This document shows, one piece after another, positions 11,729 to 23,445 of a stretch of 64,000 nt of DNA. Position 1 is the stretch's first letter. Each line of letters starts with the position of its first letter. The DNA lies in the NCBI RefSeq assembly GCF_036323735.1, contig NC_086023.1, forward strand, positions 16,541,501 through 16,605,500. Direction: 5' to 3'. The stretch comes from Rattus norvegicus. Taxonomy: Eukaryota > Chordata > Mammalia > Rodentia > Muridae. A model generated the notes under the pieces. The model was not told the origin of the DNA, did no database searches, and saw only the letters and a list, made by a program, of their open reading frames with translations. A program made the translations under genes and the position numbers.

Positions 11729-12429
11729 AGAAAGAAACAGGGGAGAGCATATGTCACCAGCTTGACAGCAAACCTAAAAGCTCTAGAACAAAAGGAAGCA
11801 AATACACCCAGAAGGAGTAGAAGTCAGGAAATAATCAAACTCAGAGCTGAAATCAGCCAAACAAAAAGGACCATAGAAAGAATCAACAGAACCAAAAGTT
11901 CGTTCTTTGAGAAAATCAACAAGATAGACAAACCCTTAGACAGACTAACAATAGGACACAGAGAGTGGGTCCAAATTAACAAAATCAATAATGAAAAGGG
12001 AGACATAACTACAGATTCAGAGGAAATTAAAAAAATCATCAGATCTTATTATAAAAGCAAATATTCAACAAAACTTAAAAATCTGAAGGAAATGGACAAT
12101 TTCCTAGACAGATACCAGGTACCGCAGTTAACTCAGGAACACATGAACCAGTTAAACAACCCCATAACTCCTAAGGAAATAGAAGCAGTCATTAAAAGTC
12201 TCCCAACCAAAAAGAGCCCAGGTCCAGACGGGTTTAGTGAAGAATTTTATCAGACCTTCATAGAAGACCTCATACCAATACTATCCAAACTATTCCACAA
12301 AATTGAAACAGATGGAGCACTACCGAATTCCTTCTATGAAGCCACAATTACTCTTATACCTAAACCACACAAAGACCCAACAAAGAAAGAGAACTTCAGA
12401 CCAATTTCCCTTAAAAATATCGACACAAT

Positions 12430-12539
12430 GGGGTTGGGGATTTAGCTCAGTGGTAGAGCGCTTGCCTAGCAAGCGCAAGGCCCTGGGTTCGGTCCCCAGC
12501 TCTGAAAAAAAGAAAAAACAAAAAAAAAAAAAACAAAAA
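12430..12539 (+). mobile_element. ID SINE inside L1-B ORF2
   Basis: It is a 75-base ID core (12430-12504, A box 'tagctcagtggtaga', B box 'ggttcggtccc') with an A-rich tail to about 12539. A perfect 16-base target duplication, 'aaaaatatcgacacaa', flanks it at 12413-12428 and 12540-12555. It interrupts the reverse transcriptase coding region of L1-B, so it is younger than L1-B. A long open frame across it (12303-13481) is an accident of the insertion keeping a frame open. Confidence 0.95.
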
Positions 12540-15327
12540 AAAAATATCGACACAAAAATACTCAATAAAATTCTGGCAAACTCAATCCAAGAGCACATCA
12601 AAACAATCATCCACCATGATCAAGTAGGCTTCATCCCAGGCATGCAGGGATGGTTTAATATACGGGAAACCATCAACGTGATCCATTATATAAACAAACT
12701 GAAAGAACAAAACCACATGATCATTTCATTAGATGCTGAGAAAGCATTTGACAAAATTCAACACCCCTTCATGATAAAAGTCCTGGAAAGAATAGGAATT
12801 CAAGGCCCATACCTAAACATAGTAAAAGCCATATACAGCAAACCAGGTGCTAAAATTAAACTAAATGGAGAGAAACTTGAAGCAATCCCACTAAAATTAA
12901 GAACTAGACAGGGCTGCCCACTCTCTCCCTACCTATTCAATATAGTACTCGAAGTTCTAGCCAGACCAATCAGACAACAAAAGGAGATCAAGGGGGTACA
13001 AATTGGAAAAGAAGAAGTCAAAATATCACTATTTGCAGATGATATGATAGTATATTTAAGTGATCCCAAAAGTTCCACTAAAGAACTACTAAAGCTGATA
13101 AACAACTTCAGCAAACTGGCTGGGTATAAAATTAAATCAAATAAATCAGTAGCCTCCCTCTACACAAAAGAGAGACAAGCCCAGAAAGAAATTAGGGAAA
13201 CGACACCCTTCATAATAGACCCAAATAATATAAAGTACCTCGGTGTGACTTTAACCAAGCTAGTAAAAGATCTGTACAATAAGAACTTCAAGGCTCTGAA
13301 GAAAGAAACTGAAGAAGACCTCAGAAGATGGAAAGATCTCCCATGCTCATGGATTGGCAGGATTAATATAGTAAAAATGGCCATTTCACCAAAAGCGATC
13401 TACAGATTCAATGCAATCCCCATCAAAATCCCAATCCAATTCTTCAAAGAGTTAGACAGAATAATTTGCAAATTCATCTGAAATAACAAAAAACCCAGGA
13501 TAGCTAGACTATCCTCAAGAGCAAAAGAACTTCAGGGGGAATCACTATCCCTGAACTCAAGCAGTGTTACAGAGCAATAGTGATAAAAACTACATGGTAT
13601 TGGTACAGAGAGAGACACATACACCAATGGAACAGAACTGAAGTCCCAGAAATGAACGCACACACCTATGGACACTTGATTTTTGACAAAGGAGCCAAAA
13701 CCATTCAATGGAAAAAAGATAGCATTTTCAGCAAATGATGCTGGTTCAACTGGAGGTCAACATGTAGAAGAATGCAGACTGATCCATGCTTATAACCCTG
13801 TAGAAAGCTTAAGTCCAAGTGGATCAAGGACCTCCACATCAAACTAGATACACTCAAAGTAATAGAAGAAAAACTAGAGCAGCATCTTGAACACATGGGC
13901 ACTGGAAAAAATTTCCTGAACAAAACACCAATGGCTTATGCTCTAAGATCAAGAATCGACCAATGGGATCTCATAAAACTACAAAGATTCTGTAAGGCAA
14001 AGGACACTGTGGGTAGGACAAAACAGCAACCAACAGATGGGGTAAAGATCTTTACCAATCCTACAACAGATAGAGCGCTTATATCCAAAATATACAAAGA
14101 ACTCAAGAAGTTAGACCGCAGGGAGACAAATAACCCTATTAAAAAATGGGGTTCAGAGCTAAACAAAGAATTCACAGCTGAGGAATGCCAAATGGCTGAG
14201 AAACACCTAAAGAAATGTTCAACATCTTTAGTCATAAGCGAAATGCAAATCAAAACATCCCTGAGATTTCACCTCACACCAGTCAGAATGGCTAAGATCA
14301 AAAACTCAGGTTATAGCAAATGCTGGCGAGGATGTGGAGAAGAGGAACACTCCTCCATTGTTGGTGGGATTGCAGACTGGTAAAACCATTCTGGAAATCA
14401 GTCTGGAGGTTCCTCAGAAAATTGGACATTGAACTACCTGAGGACCCAGCTATACCTGTCTTGGGCATATACCCACAAGATGCCTGAACATATAAAAAAG
14501 ACATGTGCTCCACTATGTTCATAGCAGCCTTATTTATAATAGCCAGAAGCTGGAAAGAACCCAAATGCCCTTCAACAGAGGAATGGATACAGAAAATGTG
14601 GTACATCTACACAATGGAATATTACTCAGCTATCTAAAACAATGCGTTTATGAAATTCATAGGCAAATGGTTGGAACTGGAAAATATCATCCTGAGTGAG
14701 GTAACCCAATCACAGAAAAACACACATGGTATGCACTCATTGACAAGTGGCTATTAGCCCAAATGCTTGAATTACCCTAGATGCACAAATCACACGAAAT
14801 TGAAGAAGAATGACCACAATGTGAATGCTTCACTCCTTCTTTAAAAGGGGAAAAAGAATACCCTTAGGAGGGGATAGGGAGACAATGTTTAGAACAGAGA
14901 CTGAAAGAACATCCATTCAGAGCCTGCCCCTCATGTGGCCCATACATATACAGCCACCCAATTCGACTAGATGGATGAAGCAAAGAAGTGCAGGCAGACA
15001 GGACCAGATGTAGATCTCTCCTGAGAGACACACTCAGAATACAGCAAATTCATAGGTAAATGCCATCAGCAAACCACTGATGTGAGAACAGAACCCCTGT
15101 TGAAGGAATCAGAGAAAGAACTAGAAGAGCTTGAAGGGACTCGAGACCCCATATGAACAACAATGCCAAGCAACCAGACTTCCAGGGAGTAAGCCACTAC
15201 CTAAAGACTATACATGGACTGACCCTGGACTCTGACCTCATAGGAAGCAATGAATATCCTAGTAAGATCAGCAGTGGAAGGCGAAGCCCATGGTCCTGCT
15301 AAGACTTAACCCCCAGTGAACTAGATT

Positions 15328-15400
15328 GTTGGGGGGAGGGCAGCAATGGGGGGAGGGTGGGGAGGGGAACACCCATAAAAAAGCGGAAGGGGGGTTAAGG
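15328..15400 (+). other. L1-B 3'UTR G-rich polypurine tract
   Basis: Runs such as 'ttggggggagggcagcaa' and 'ggggggagggtggggagggg' give several G-runs of three or more within about 40 bases, which can form a G-quadruplex. Equivalent tracts lie at 11450-11525 (truncated L1) and, on the minus strand, at about 61230-61312 (L1-H). The tract is a known feature of rodent L1 3'UTRs. Confidence 0.8.
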
Positions 15401-15484
15401 GGAATTTGGCGTTGAAACCGGGAAAGGGAATAATACTCGAAATGTAATTAAGAAATACTTGTTAAAAAATTAATTAAAAAAAAG

Positions 15485-16838
15485 AATCCAAATGCTATGT
15501 GTTGCCACTTCTTTCTTATTGATCTGTCAATATTTGTCTTGTAAATTATATGCTTTGACTGCTGCATATATATCTTATAACATCTTTATTATCGTATATA
15601 ACTTTGAGTGGAAATGGGTTTTCTCTTGCCATGGCATATGATATAAACGTGTGTTCATATAAATGGAATAAATTTCAACAAACAGAATACCATGTAAAGG
15701 TTAACTTTACATTTATAAGACATACAGAATTACTAGAAATTGAAGAAGAATCATCAAATCAACCAATAGCAACATCAGAGTATGGCCCAGAGGCATACTG
15801 ATTGGAGATACAGTCTATCAGACAATGTATGTCTGCTGGTCAAGTTTGTGATACTTTATAAAGAAACTTTTAGAAAAAGGTAGAGAAAATATCTTGTGTA
15901 TTGTATGGATGCATCACTTCTCAATTAAAAAGCCTATGACTTATGATTTAGGCAGTAAGTAGAAAATGGAACATCAGGGAAGAGAAAGGATTCTGGGAAA
16001 GACCAAGGCATGAAGATTCACCTGGAAAGATGTGAGGAGTTCCCTGCATTTTACCTGCTCATAAGTGACCAGCCATTTTGCAGAACACAGGTTAAAATAA
16101 TTGGGTTATTTTAATTATGATCTAGTCAGAATACACCCTAGCTATTTGGCCAAGATATTTATAAATATGTTTTGAGTTGAGTCTTATTTCTGAGAACATG
16201 GTCCTGGGAAGAAGAACTGGACCTACCTTCAACAGAAAACTAATTAAAGTAAGGTTCTGATCAAATTAGATTCTGTTCACAGCTAGTGTGAGGCAAGCTA
16301 TAAACAAATGCAAATCCAAGGGGCTCTGGACATGATAAGACAGAAGGATAATAGACACACTGATAATAGACACACTGGCAGAAACAACCCATGCACATAT
16401 TAAAACTCCTTACAAAAGTGACTATACTCATTTCTACAATGTGTGCCACACAGCATGTTAAAAAGACATTCATCTCAGATTGCTGTCTTTTCAATTGCCT
16501 GCCAGGTAATGGCAGCTTTAGTCATGCCTATACTGTAAAAATAACAATTTTACTCTTCTCCTCCCCCAACTTCTAAATTTTGTTGACATTCTTTTTCTCA
16601 CTTCATGAGTAAGAAAAAGCATCTGCACCTACAGATGTCCAGTTATTCACCGACATTCACTGAGAGTGGTAATAAACATTAGTGGACCCTCAGTTTCATA
16701 GACTTCCTAATAGGGGGGCAGAATGATTTTCTGGGACTTGAAATACTTTCAGTCTTCCATCACACACTTGAATATTGAGGAAATAAACATCAATGAGGTC
16801 CTGCAATATGAACAAAAGTAAAGAATAAAATAAAAAAG
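15485..16838 (+). other. Probable 3' transduced flank carried by L1-B
   Basis: About 1.35 kb of non-L1 DNA lies between the L1-B A-rich end and the point where L1-A resumes. Near its right end is an AATAAA (about 16782) followed by an A-rich tail (16813-16838), then 'aagttggag', which matches the left junction of L1-B. This order (L1, weak A tail, unique DNA, poly(A) signal, A tail, target duplication) is that of an L1 3' transduction. No gene is recognised inside. A 65-codon frame at 15604 is not convincing. A short tandem repeat of 'gataatagacacact' lies near 16349. Confidence 0.6.
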
Positions 16839-19600
16839 AAGTTGGAGAGATCTCATACTAGCAACTTAATTGCATACCCGAAGGCTCTAAAACAAAAAGA
16901 GGTCAACACATGCCAGAAGAACTGATGGCAGGAAATAGTCAAACTCAGGGCAGAAATCAATCAATTGGAAAAATGCAAAGAATCTATCAAATCAACAAGA
17001 CAGACAAACCCTCAGCCAAACTAAATAAATGGCACAGAGACAGCATGCAAATGAACAAAATCAGAAATGAAAAGGGAGACATAACAATGGAAAGTCAGAA
17101 AATTCAAAATATTATTAAGTCTTACTTCAAAAGCCTGTGCTCTACAAAACTAGGAAGTCTAAGTGAAATGTATAATTTTTTAGACAGATATAACTTGCTA
17201 AAGTTAAATCAAGATCACATAAACTTTTTAAATTGTTTCATAACCCCTAAGGAAATAAGAGTCATTGAAAGTTTTCCAACCAAAAAAAGCCCAGGGCTAG
17301 ATGGTTTTAGAGCAGAATTCTACCAGATATTAAAAGAAGTGCTATGCAAATACTCTGGAAGCTATTCCAATAAAATACAAACAGAAGAAACATTACCAAA
17401 GTCATTCTATGCAGCTACAGTCATCCTGATAACCACAAAATGACTCATCAAAAAGGGAATTTCAGACCAATTTTGCATATGACCATCAACACAATAAGAA
17501 TCAAAAGAATTCTCACAAACTGAATCTAAGAACACGTTAAAAATATCATTCACCATGATTAAATAGGCTTCATCCCAGGGATGCAGAGATGGTTCAATAT
17601 ATAAAAATCCATCAACATAAACCACCATATAAACAAATTTAAAGAAAAAAGTCACATGATCATCTCATTAGATGCTGAAACAACTTTGACAAAATACATG
17701 TTAAGAGTCTTAAAGAGATCAGGGATTGAAGGTACATACCTAAACATAATATAAGCAATAGACAGCAAGCCAATATCCAACATCAAATTCTATTGAGAGA
17801 AACATAAACTATTCCCACTAAAGTCAGAGACAAGACAAGGTGGTCCATGCTCTCTGTGTTTTTCAATATAGTATTTGAAGTTATAGCTAAAGAAATAAGA
17901 CCACAAAGAGATATAAAGGGGAAAAATATTGGAAATGAAGAAGTCAACGTACCACTATTTGTGAATGATATGATACTATACATAAGCAAGCTAAATAATT
18001 CTTCTAGATAACTCTAACAGCTGATAAACAACTTCAGCAAATTGGCTGTATATAAAATTAATTCAAAGAAATCAACAGTCCTCTTTTATACAACTGGTAA
18101 ATGGGCTGAAAAAAGGAATTAAGGAAACAGCACCCTTCACAATACCACAAACAATACAAAATATCTTGGTGTAACTCTAACCAACCAAGAGAAAAACCTG
18201 TGTGACAAGAACTTCAAGTCCCTGAAAAAAGAAATTGAAGATTCAGAAGATGGAAAGATCTCTCATGCTCATGAACAAGTAGGATTATCATAGTGAAAAT
18301 GGCCACCTTAACAAAAGCAATCTACAGATTCTGTGTAATTCCCATCAAAATTCCAACACAATTGACTTTGAAAGACAAATTTTCAACTTCATATGAAAGA
18401 CAAATAAAAACCCAGGTAGAAATCCTGAACAATAAAAGAACCTCTGGAGGAATTACCATCAAGTTGTACCATAGAACAATAGTGTTAAATCTGCATGATA
18501 TTAGTATGGAAACAGACAGGTAAATTGATATAATAGAATCAAAGTCTCAGAAATAAAGCCACACATCTATGTATACAGAATTTCTTTACAGAAAGCCAAA
18601 ACTATCCAGTTGAAAAAAGAAAACATCTTCAACAAATGGCGATGGTCTAACTAGATGTCCTCAGTAGAAGAATGCAAATAGATTCACCATATTAATCATC
18701 CTGCACAAAACTCAAGTAAATGTTGATCAAGAACCTCAACATAAAACCAAATACATTAAATCTAATAGAAAAGGATGTGGGAAATAGCCTTGATTTCATT
18801 GGTATAGGAGACAATTTCCAGAACAGGATACCAGTGACTGAGGCTCTAAGATCAACTAAATGAGACCTACCTCCTGAAACTGAAAAGGTTATGTAAGGCA
18901 AAAGACACTGTCAATAAGAAAAAAATCATAGCTTATAGATTGAGTAAAGATCTTCATTAACCCTACATCTGACAGATGGTTAATATCCATAATATAAAGA
19001 GGTGAAGAAATTAGATTCCAGCAAACCAAATAACCTAATTTAAAAATACATACAGAGCTAAACAAAGAATTCCCAAATAAGGAATGTCAAATGGCTGAGA
19101 AGCACGTAAAGAAATGTTCAACATTCTAAGTCATACGAAAAAAAAATCAAAATCACCCTGAGATTTCAGCTTAGTCTCACTAGAATGGTTAAGATCAAAT
19201 ATTCAAGTGAAAACATATGCCAGAGAGGATGCAGAGCAAGAGGAATACTCCTCTATTTCTGGTTGGATTTTAAACTTGTACAGCCACCCTGGAAATCAAT
19301 CTGGCAGTTTCTCAAGAAATGCTCCATTATACTACAAGGACATGTACTCCACCATGTTCATAGCAACTTTACTCAGAATAGCCAGAAACTAAAAATGACA
19401 CAGATATCCCTCAACCAAAAAATACATACAGAAAATGTGGTTCATTTACGTGATGGAATAGTTTTCAGCTATTAAAAACAAGAACATTATGAATTTTGGA
19501 GGCAAATCAATGTATCTTGATAATATTATCCTGAGTGAGGTAGCCCAGACCCAAAAGATATACATAGTATGTCCTCACTGATATGTGAATATTAGCTATA
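16839..19600 (+). pseudogene. L1-A ORF2 remnant, reverse transcriptase and C-terminus
   Basis: The longest open piece (16910-17443, 177 codons) covers the reverse transcriptase N-terminal part, with 'FLDRYNLLKLNQDHINFLNCFITPKEIR' and 'PTKKSPGLDGFRAEFYQ'. The FADD catalytic site region is near 17952-17975 and is altered (text reads FVND). The C-terminal Cys-rich region is near 19210-19270. Numerous frameshifts and stops separate the pieces, so this is a fossil. Confidence 0.75.
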
Positions 19601-20548
19601 ACATACAGAATGCTTGTCATATACCCCACAGACTCAAAGAAGTTAAGCAAGAAGGAGGGCCCAAGAGAGGATCCTTGAATCTCACTTAGAAGAGGGAACT
19701 AAATAGTCATTGGAGGCAGAGGGAGGGAAGAAACTTGATGGGAGAGGAGAATGGGAGGAGAATTCGAAAAGGCAAGATCAGGAGTGGAGAACCATAGAAT
19801 AGAGAGAGATCCAGAGAGCCGGAAATATATGGAAATCTTCAGCCCCTGGTGGGGAGGGTATGAGAATCTCTAGGACATCCCAGAGACCTGGGTTAGGAAA
19901 AGCTACCAGGAGTAAATGTTGGTTTACCATAGCTGAGATGACTAATAATAGGGACATGGAGACTGATGAGGCCACCTACTGTAGCCAGGTAGGACCTCCA
20001 GTGGAGGAATAAGGACACCAACCTACACACAAAACCTTTAACACACAATTTGTCTTGTCCAAAAGAAATACAGGGACAAAGATGGAGCAGAGACTGAAGG
20101 AATAGCCTACCAATAACCATCCAAACTTGAGACCCATGCTGTGAGCAAGCCCCAATCCTTGACACTATTATAATGATACTGTTATTTTTGTAGACAGGAG
20201 CCTAGTATAACTGTCCTCTGAAAGACACTACTCAGCAGCAGACTGAAACAGATACAGATACCCACAGGCAAATATTGGACAGAGGTGGAAGAGTATTATA
20301 GAAGACTTGGAAGAAGGATTGAAGGCACTGAATGAGATGGGAACTCCACTGGAAAACCAACAGAGTCAACCTACCTGGACCTTTGGGAGCTTGCAGAGAC
20401 TCAACCACCAAAAAAAAAAGTGCATACACAGGCTAGACTGATGCCACTGGGCAAATATGTAGCAGGTATGAAGCTCAGACTCCAGGTAGACTTTGTGAGA
20501 GGGAGACCAGAGGTGGGGGCAGCTTTTGGCATGTAAATAAATAAAGTC
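16839..20548 (+). mobile_element. Old L1 'L1-A', 3' segment (ORF2 and 3'UTR)
   Basis: This is the continuation of the L1 cut at 8184. ORF2 reverse transcriptase text resumes at once and runs, heavily broken, to about 19590. A long Lx-type 3'UTR follows (polypurine stretch near 19690-19760, 'aaccaccaa' block near 20403) to 'ggcatgtaaataaataaag' at about 20530-20548. Compared with the usual Lx 3'UTR the last part looks internally shortened. Net L1-A length without insertions is roughly 5.9 kb, so it was near full length. Confidence 0.85.
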
Positions 20549-21017
20549 AAGCTTTGGTGCTTGCTCAGCTTTAAAGCCTCATAAATAATCAGGTCAGACT
20601 CTGAATCTTTAAAAATCAAATCCTATACTTTATACTCAAAGTACAGGTTTTAGATCAACAATTCTCTAATGCTATGGAAAAAATAGCCAATAGACAATCT
20701 AACTTTAAACCTGATAATGGTAGATATAACAAAAGCTATACAAATCTTAGATTTGATAATGAGTATGTGTATGTGTAAGAGAGAGAGAGAGACTATGTAC
20801 TATGCATATGTGTATGACACTATATATGTGAATATGAAAATGAATTGGCTTATAAGTAGATAGTCACTTAAATTAAGCTGTTTACTTAATTTCAAATTGT
20901 CATAGTCTCTTTAATCTATAACATAACTCAAATTTTAAAACAAGAAACAATATGTATGTAATTAAACATTCTTTGTCAAGATGTTTGTTACTTGACTATC
21001 ATCTCAATTTGGGTTGC
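20549..21017. other. Short unassigned stretch between two old L1s
   Basis: AT-rich, with a short GA run near 20778. No gene or named repeat recognised. Confidence 0.5.
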
Positions 21018-22605
21018 AAAAGATTTTAAAGCTCCCAAAACCCCAAAGGCATATTCCTCCATTGCTGGTGGGAGTAGAAACTTGTATAACTACTTTGCAA
21101 ATCAACTGGGCAGTTTCTCATAAAACTGGGAATAGTTTTACCTCAAGACACAGCTATATCACTACTGATCATATACCCAAAAGATGTTCCATTATCCTAC
21201 AAAGACACTTACTCAACTATGTTCATAGCAGCTTTATTTGTAATAGCAAGAAACTGGAAATAACGTAGATGTCCCTCAACTGAAGAATGGATTTGAAAAA
21301 TGTGATACATCTACACAATAGACTACTGGTCAGCTTTGAAAAACAAAGACATCATGAATTTTGTACTCAAGTAAATGGGTTTGAAAATATCCTAAGTGAG
21401 GTAAAGCAGTCCCAAAGGACATGCACAGTACCTATTCACTTATAAGTGGGTATTAGTCATAAAATACACGATGCTTTTGCTACATTCCACAGACCCAAGA
21501 ATGTTGGACAGGAAGAAGGGCACAAGGAAGAACACTTGAGTCTCACTTAGAAAGGGAAATGGAATGGTCATGGTAGGCAGATAGTAGGAGGGAACTAGGT
21601 AGGAGAGGGGATCTGGAGAAGAGAGAGGGTTTCAGGGTCTGGTAAAGGGAAGAACAGGGGTAATGGCCAGATGGCCATCAGAATGAATGGAAATTTAGAA
21701 CTCACAGAGGATGGTAGTTGGGGACATCTCCAGGAAGAGAAGGAGACCTGGGTTAGAGGAGGTGCCCAATTACCAATGGGGGCCTCTTTGCTGTGACTCA
21801 CACCACTGAATATATGCAGCCTGGGGAGGATGCTTCCTGTGGCCAGGAAGGAACCCTGGTGAACAATAGGGACACCAACCTACCCACAAATCTTTTTACC
21901 CAAAACTTATCCTCTCTAAAAGAAATGCAGCATAGTGGATGGACAGAGACTGAAGGAATGGCCACCCAATAACTGGCCTGGCTTGAGACCCATCTTATGA
22001 ACAAACACTGATCCCTGACATTATTAATGCTACTCTGTTTTGCTTGTAGGAAGGAGTCTAGCATGGTTGTCCTCAGAGAGGATCCACTCACCAGTTGACT
22101 CAGGCAGACATAGACATCCACAGCAAAACAGTGGGTGGAGATTGGGGACTCATAAAAAAGTAGGAAGAAGGATTGTAGTCTCTATGGGGCTAGGAACTCT
22201 GCAGGAAGACCAATAGAATCAACTTACTTGGACCCTTAGAGCTGTCAGAGACTAAACCACCAACCAAAACACATACCTGTGCTAAACCTATGCCTCCAGG
22301 CACATATGGAGAAGGTGTACAGCTTGGTCTTAATGTGGGTCCTGAACAACTGGAGTGGGACGCTATCCCAAAGGTTGTTGCCTGTGTGTGAGATATGTTC
22401 TTCTAGATGGCCATCCTTGTCTGGCTTCAATGGGAGAGGAAGTTCCTACCCTTGCAAAGATTTAAAATGTAAGGGGAGGGGGATACCCAGGGAGGACCCC
22501 ACCTGCTCAGAGGACAAGGGGAGGGGGAGGAGAAAGTGTTGTCAGAAGGGCTGACTGGGAGGGGGGCAGTGAACTTGATATAAAACAAATAAGTAAAAAT
22601 AAATT
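21018..22605 (+). mobile_element. Old 5'-truncated L1 (Lx-type) 3' end
   Basis: It begins in the Cys-rich C-terminal part of ORF2 ('ttcctccattgctggtggg' near 21053) and runs through broken ORF2 to about 21460. A long Lx-type 3'UTR follows, ending 'gggggcagtgaacttgatat' and an A-rich tail near 22585-22605. The 3'UTR is similar to that of L1-A but more complete in its last third. Confidence 0.8.
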
Positions 22606-22640
22606 ACCTATCTGTCTCTCTTTTTTGTCTTCCTGTGATT

Positions 22641-22761
<121 letters not shown>

Positions 22762-22861
22762 TATTTCTCTCTTTCTTCTCTCTCCCTTCCATTTAGAATG
22801 TATTAACATCCTGGCCCAAGGTTTCTACCCCACCTTTCACCATTTCATTTCCCAGATGAAA

Positions 22862-22983
<122 letters not shown>

Positions 22984-23144
22984 GATACAATAAGCCTTAA
23001 ACTGCACAAGAGCAGGACAGCTGCCTGCCCTCTATGCTGTTAGAATCCACTTTACTATTCATAACCCCAACTCATTACTTACCATTTACAATGTTTCATT
23101 CAGGGAGCTCTTAACTCCAATGGCCACCATTGAGGGCCACAGTC

Positions 23145-23445
23145 TTTTTTTTTAATTGCATTTTCATTTACATTTTAAATGTTATCCCTTTTCCCGATTT
23201 CCCCTCCAGAAACCCACTAGCCCAGCCCACCCTCCTGCTTCTATGAGGGTGCTCCCTCACCCACCCACTCCCTCCCTCCCACCTCCCTGATCTGACATTT
23301 CCCTACACTGGGGCATTGAGCCTTGACAGGACCAAAGGCCTTTCCTCCCACTGATTCCCCACAAGGCCATCATCTGCTACATATGTGACTGGAGCCATAG
23401 GTCCATCCCTGTGCTCTCTTGGGATGGTGGATTAGTCTAAGGGCC
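23145..23445 (-). mobile_element. L1 3'UTR fragment, minus strand
   Basis: A poly(T) run (23145-23153, the A tail on the minus strand) is followed by the complement of an L1 3'UTR: a pyrimidine-rich tract with 'ccctcccacctccc', then 'acactggggcattgagccttgacaggacc'-like text. It is 5'-truncated at about 23445. Confidence 0.8.

Larger units (their letters stand above)
9843..14757 (+). pseudogene. L1-B ORF2 (endonuclease / reverse transcriptase), interrupted
   Basis: The ATG at 9843 (MNITGSNNHYS) starts the endonuclease domain. QETH is seen, but the catalytic GDFN reads QDFN near 10280, and a small deletion at about 10485 shifts the frame. A truncated L1+ID insertion (10773-11728) and an ID (12430-12539) split the gene further. 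The reverse transcriptase domain (about 11800-13480) keeps FADD at 13032-13043. A TGA at 13479 replaces a Trp codon. The Cys-rich C-terminus (CWRGCG) is at about 14320, and the natural stop is at 14755-14757. In a live element ORF2p does target-primed reverse transcription; here it is dead. Confidence 0.85.
8185..15484 (+). mobile_element. Younger near full-length L1 'L1-B' (rat L1 type)
   Basis: It starts with a rat-type L1 5'UTR (8185-8754) and contains ORF1 (8755-9783), ORF2 (9843-14757, interrupted) and a 3'UTR with the G-rich polypurine tract (15328-15400). A short A-rich end lies near 15474-15484. It sits in L1-A ORF2. Its left junction carries 'aagttggag' (8176-8184), which recurs at 16839-16847, not directly after its own A tail. 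So the inserted unit appears to be 8185-16838. Two later insertions lie inside: a truncated L1 with an ID (10773-11728) and an ID (12430-12539). Nonsense codons and shifts make it inactive. Confidence 0.9.

Noticed and set aside
12303..13481. 392-codon open frame crossing an ID element
   Set aside because: It is L1-B ORF2 reverse transcriptase text with an ID SINE and its A tail translated in the middle (the GWGFSSVVERLPSKRKALGS part and a Lys run). No natural start, a premature TGA replaces Trp, and the endonuclease part lies in other frames.
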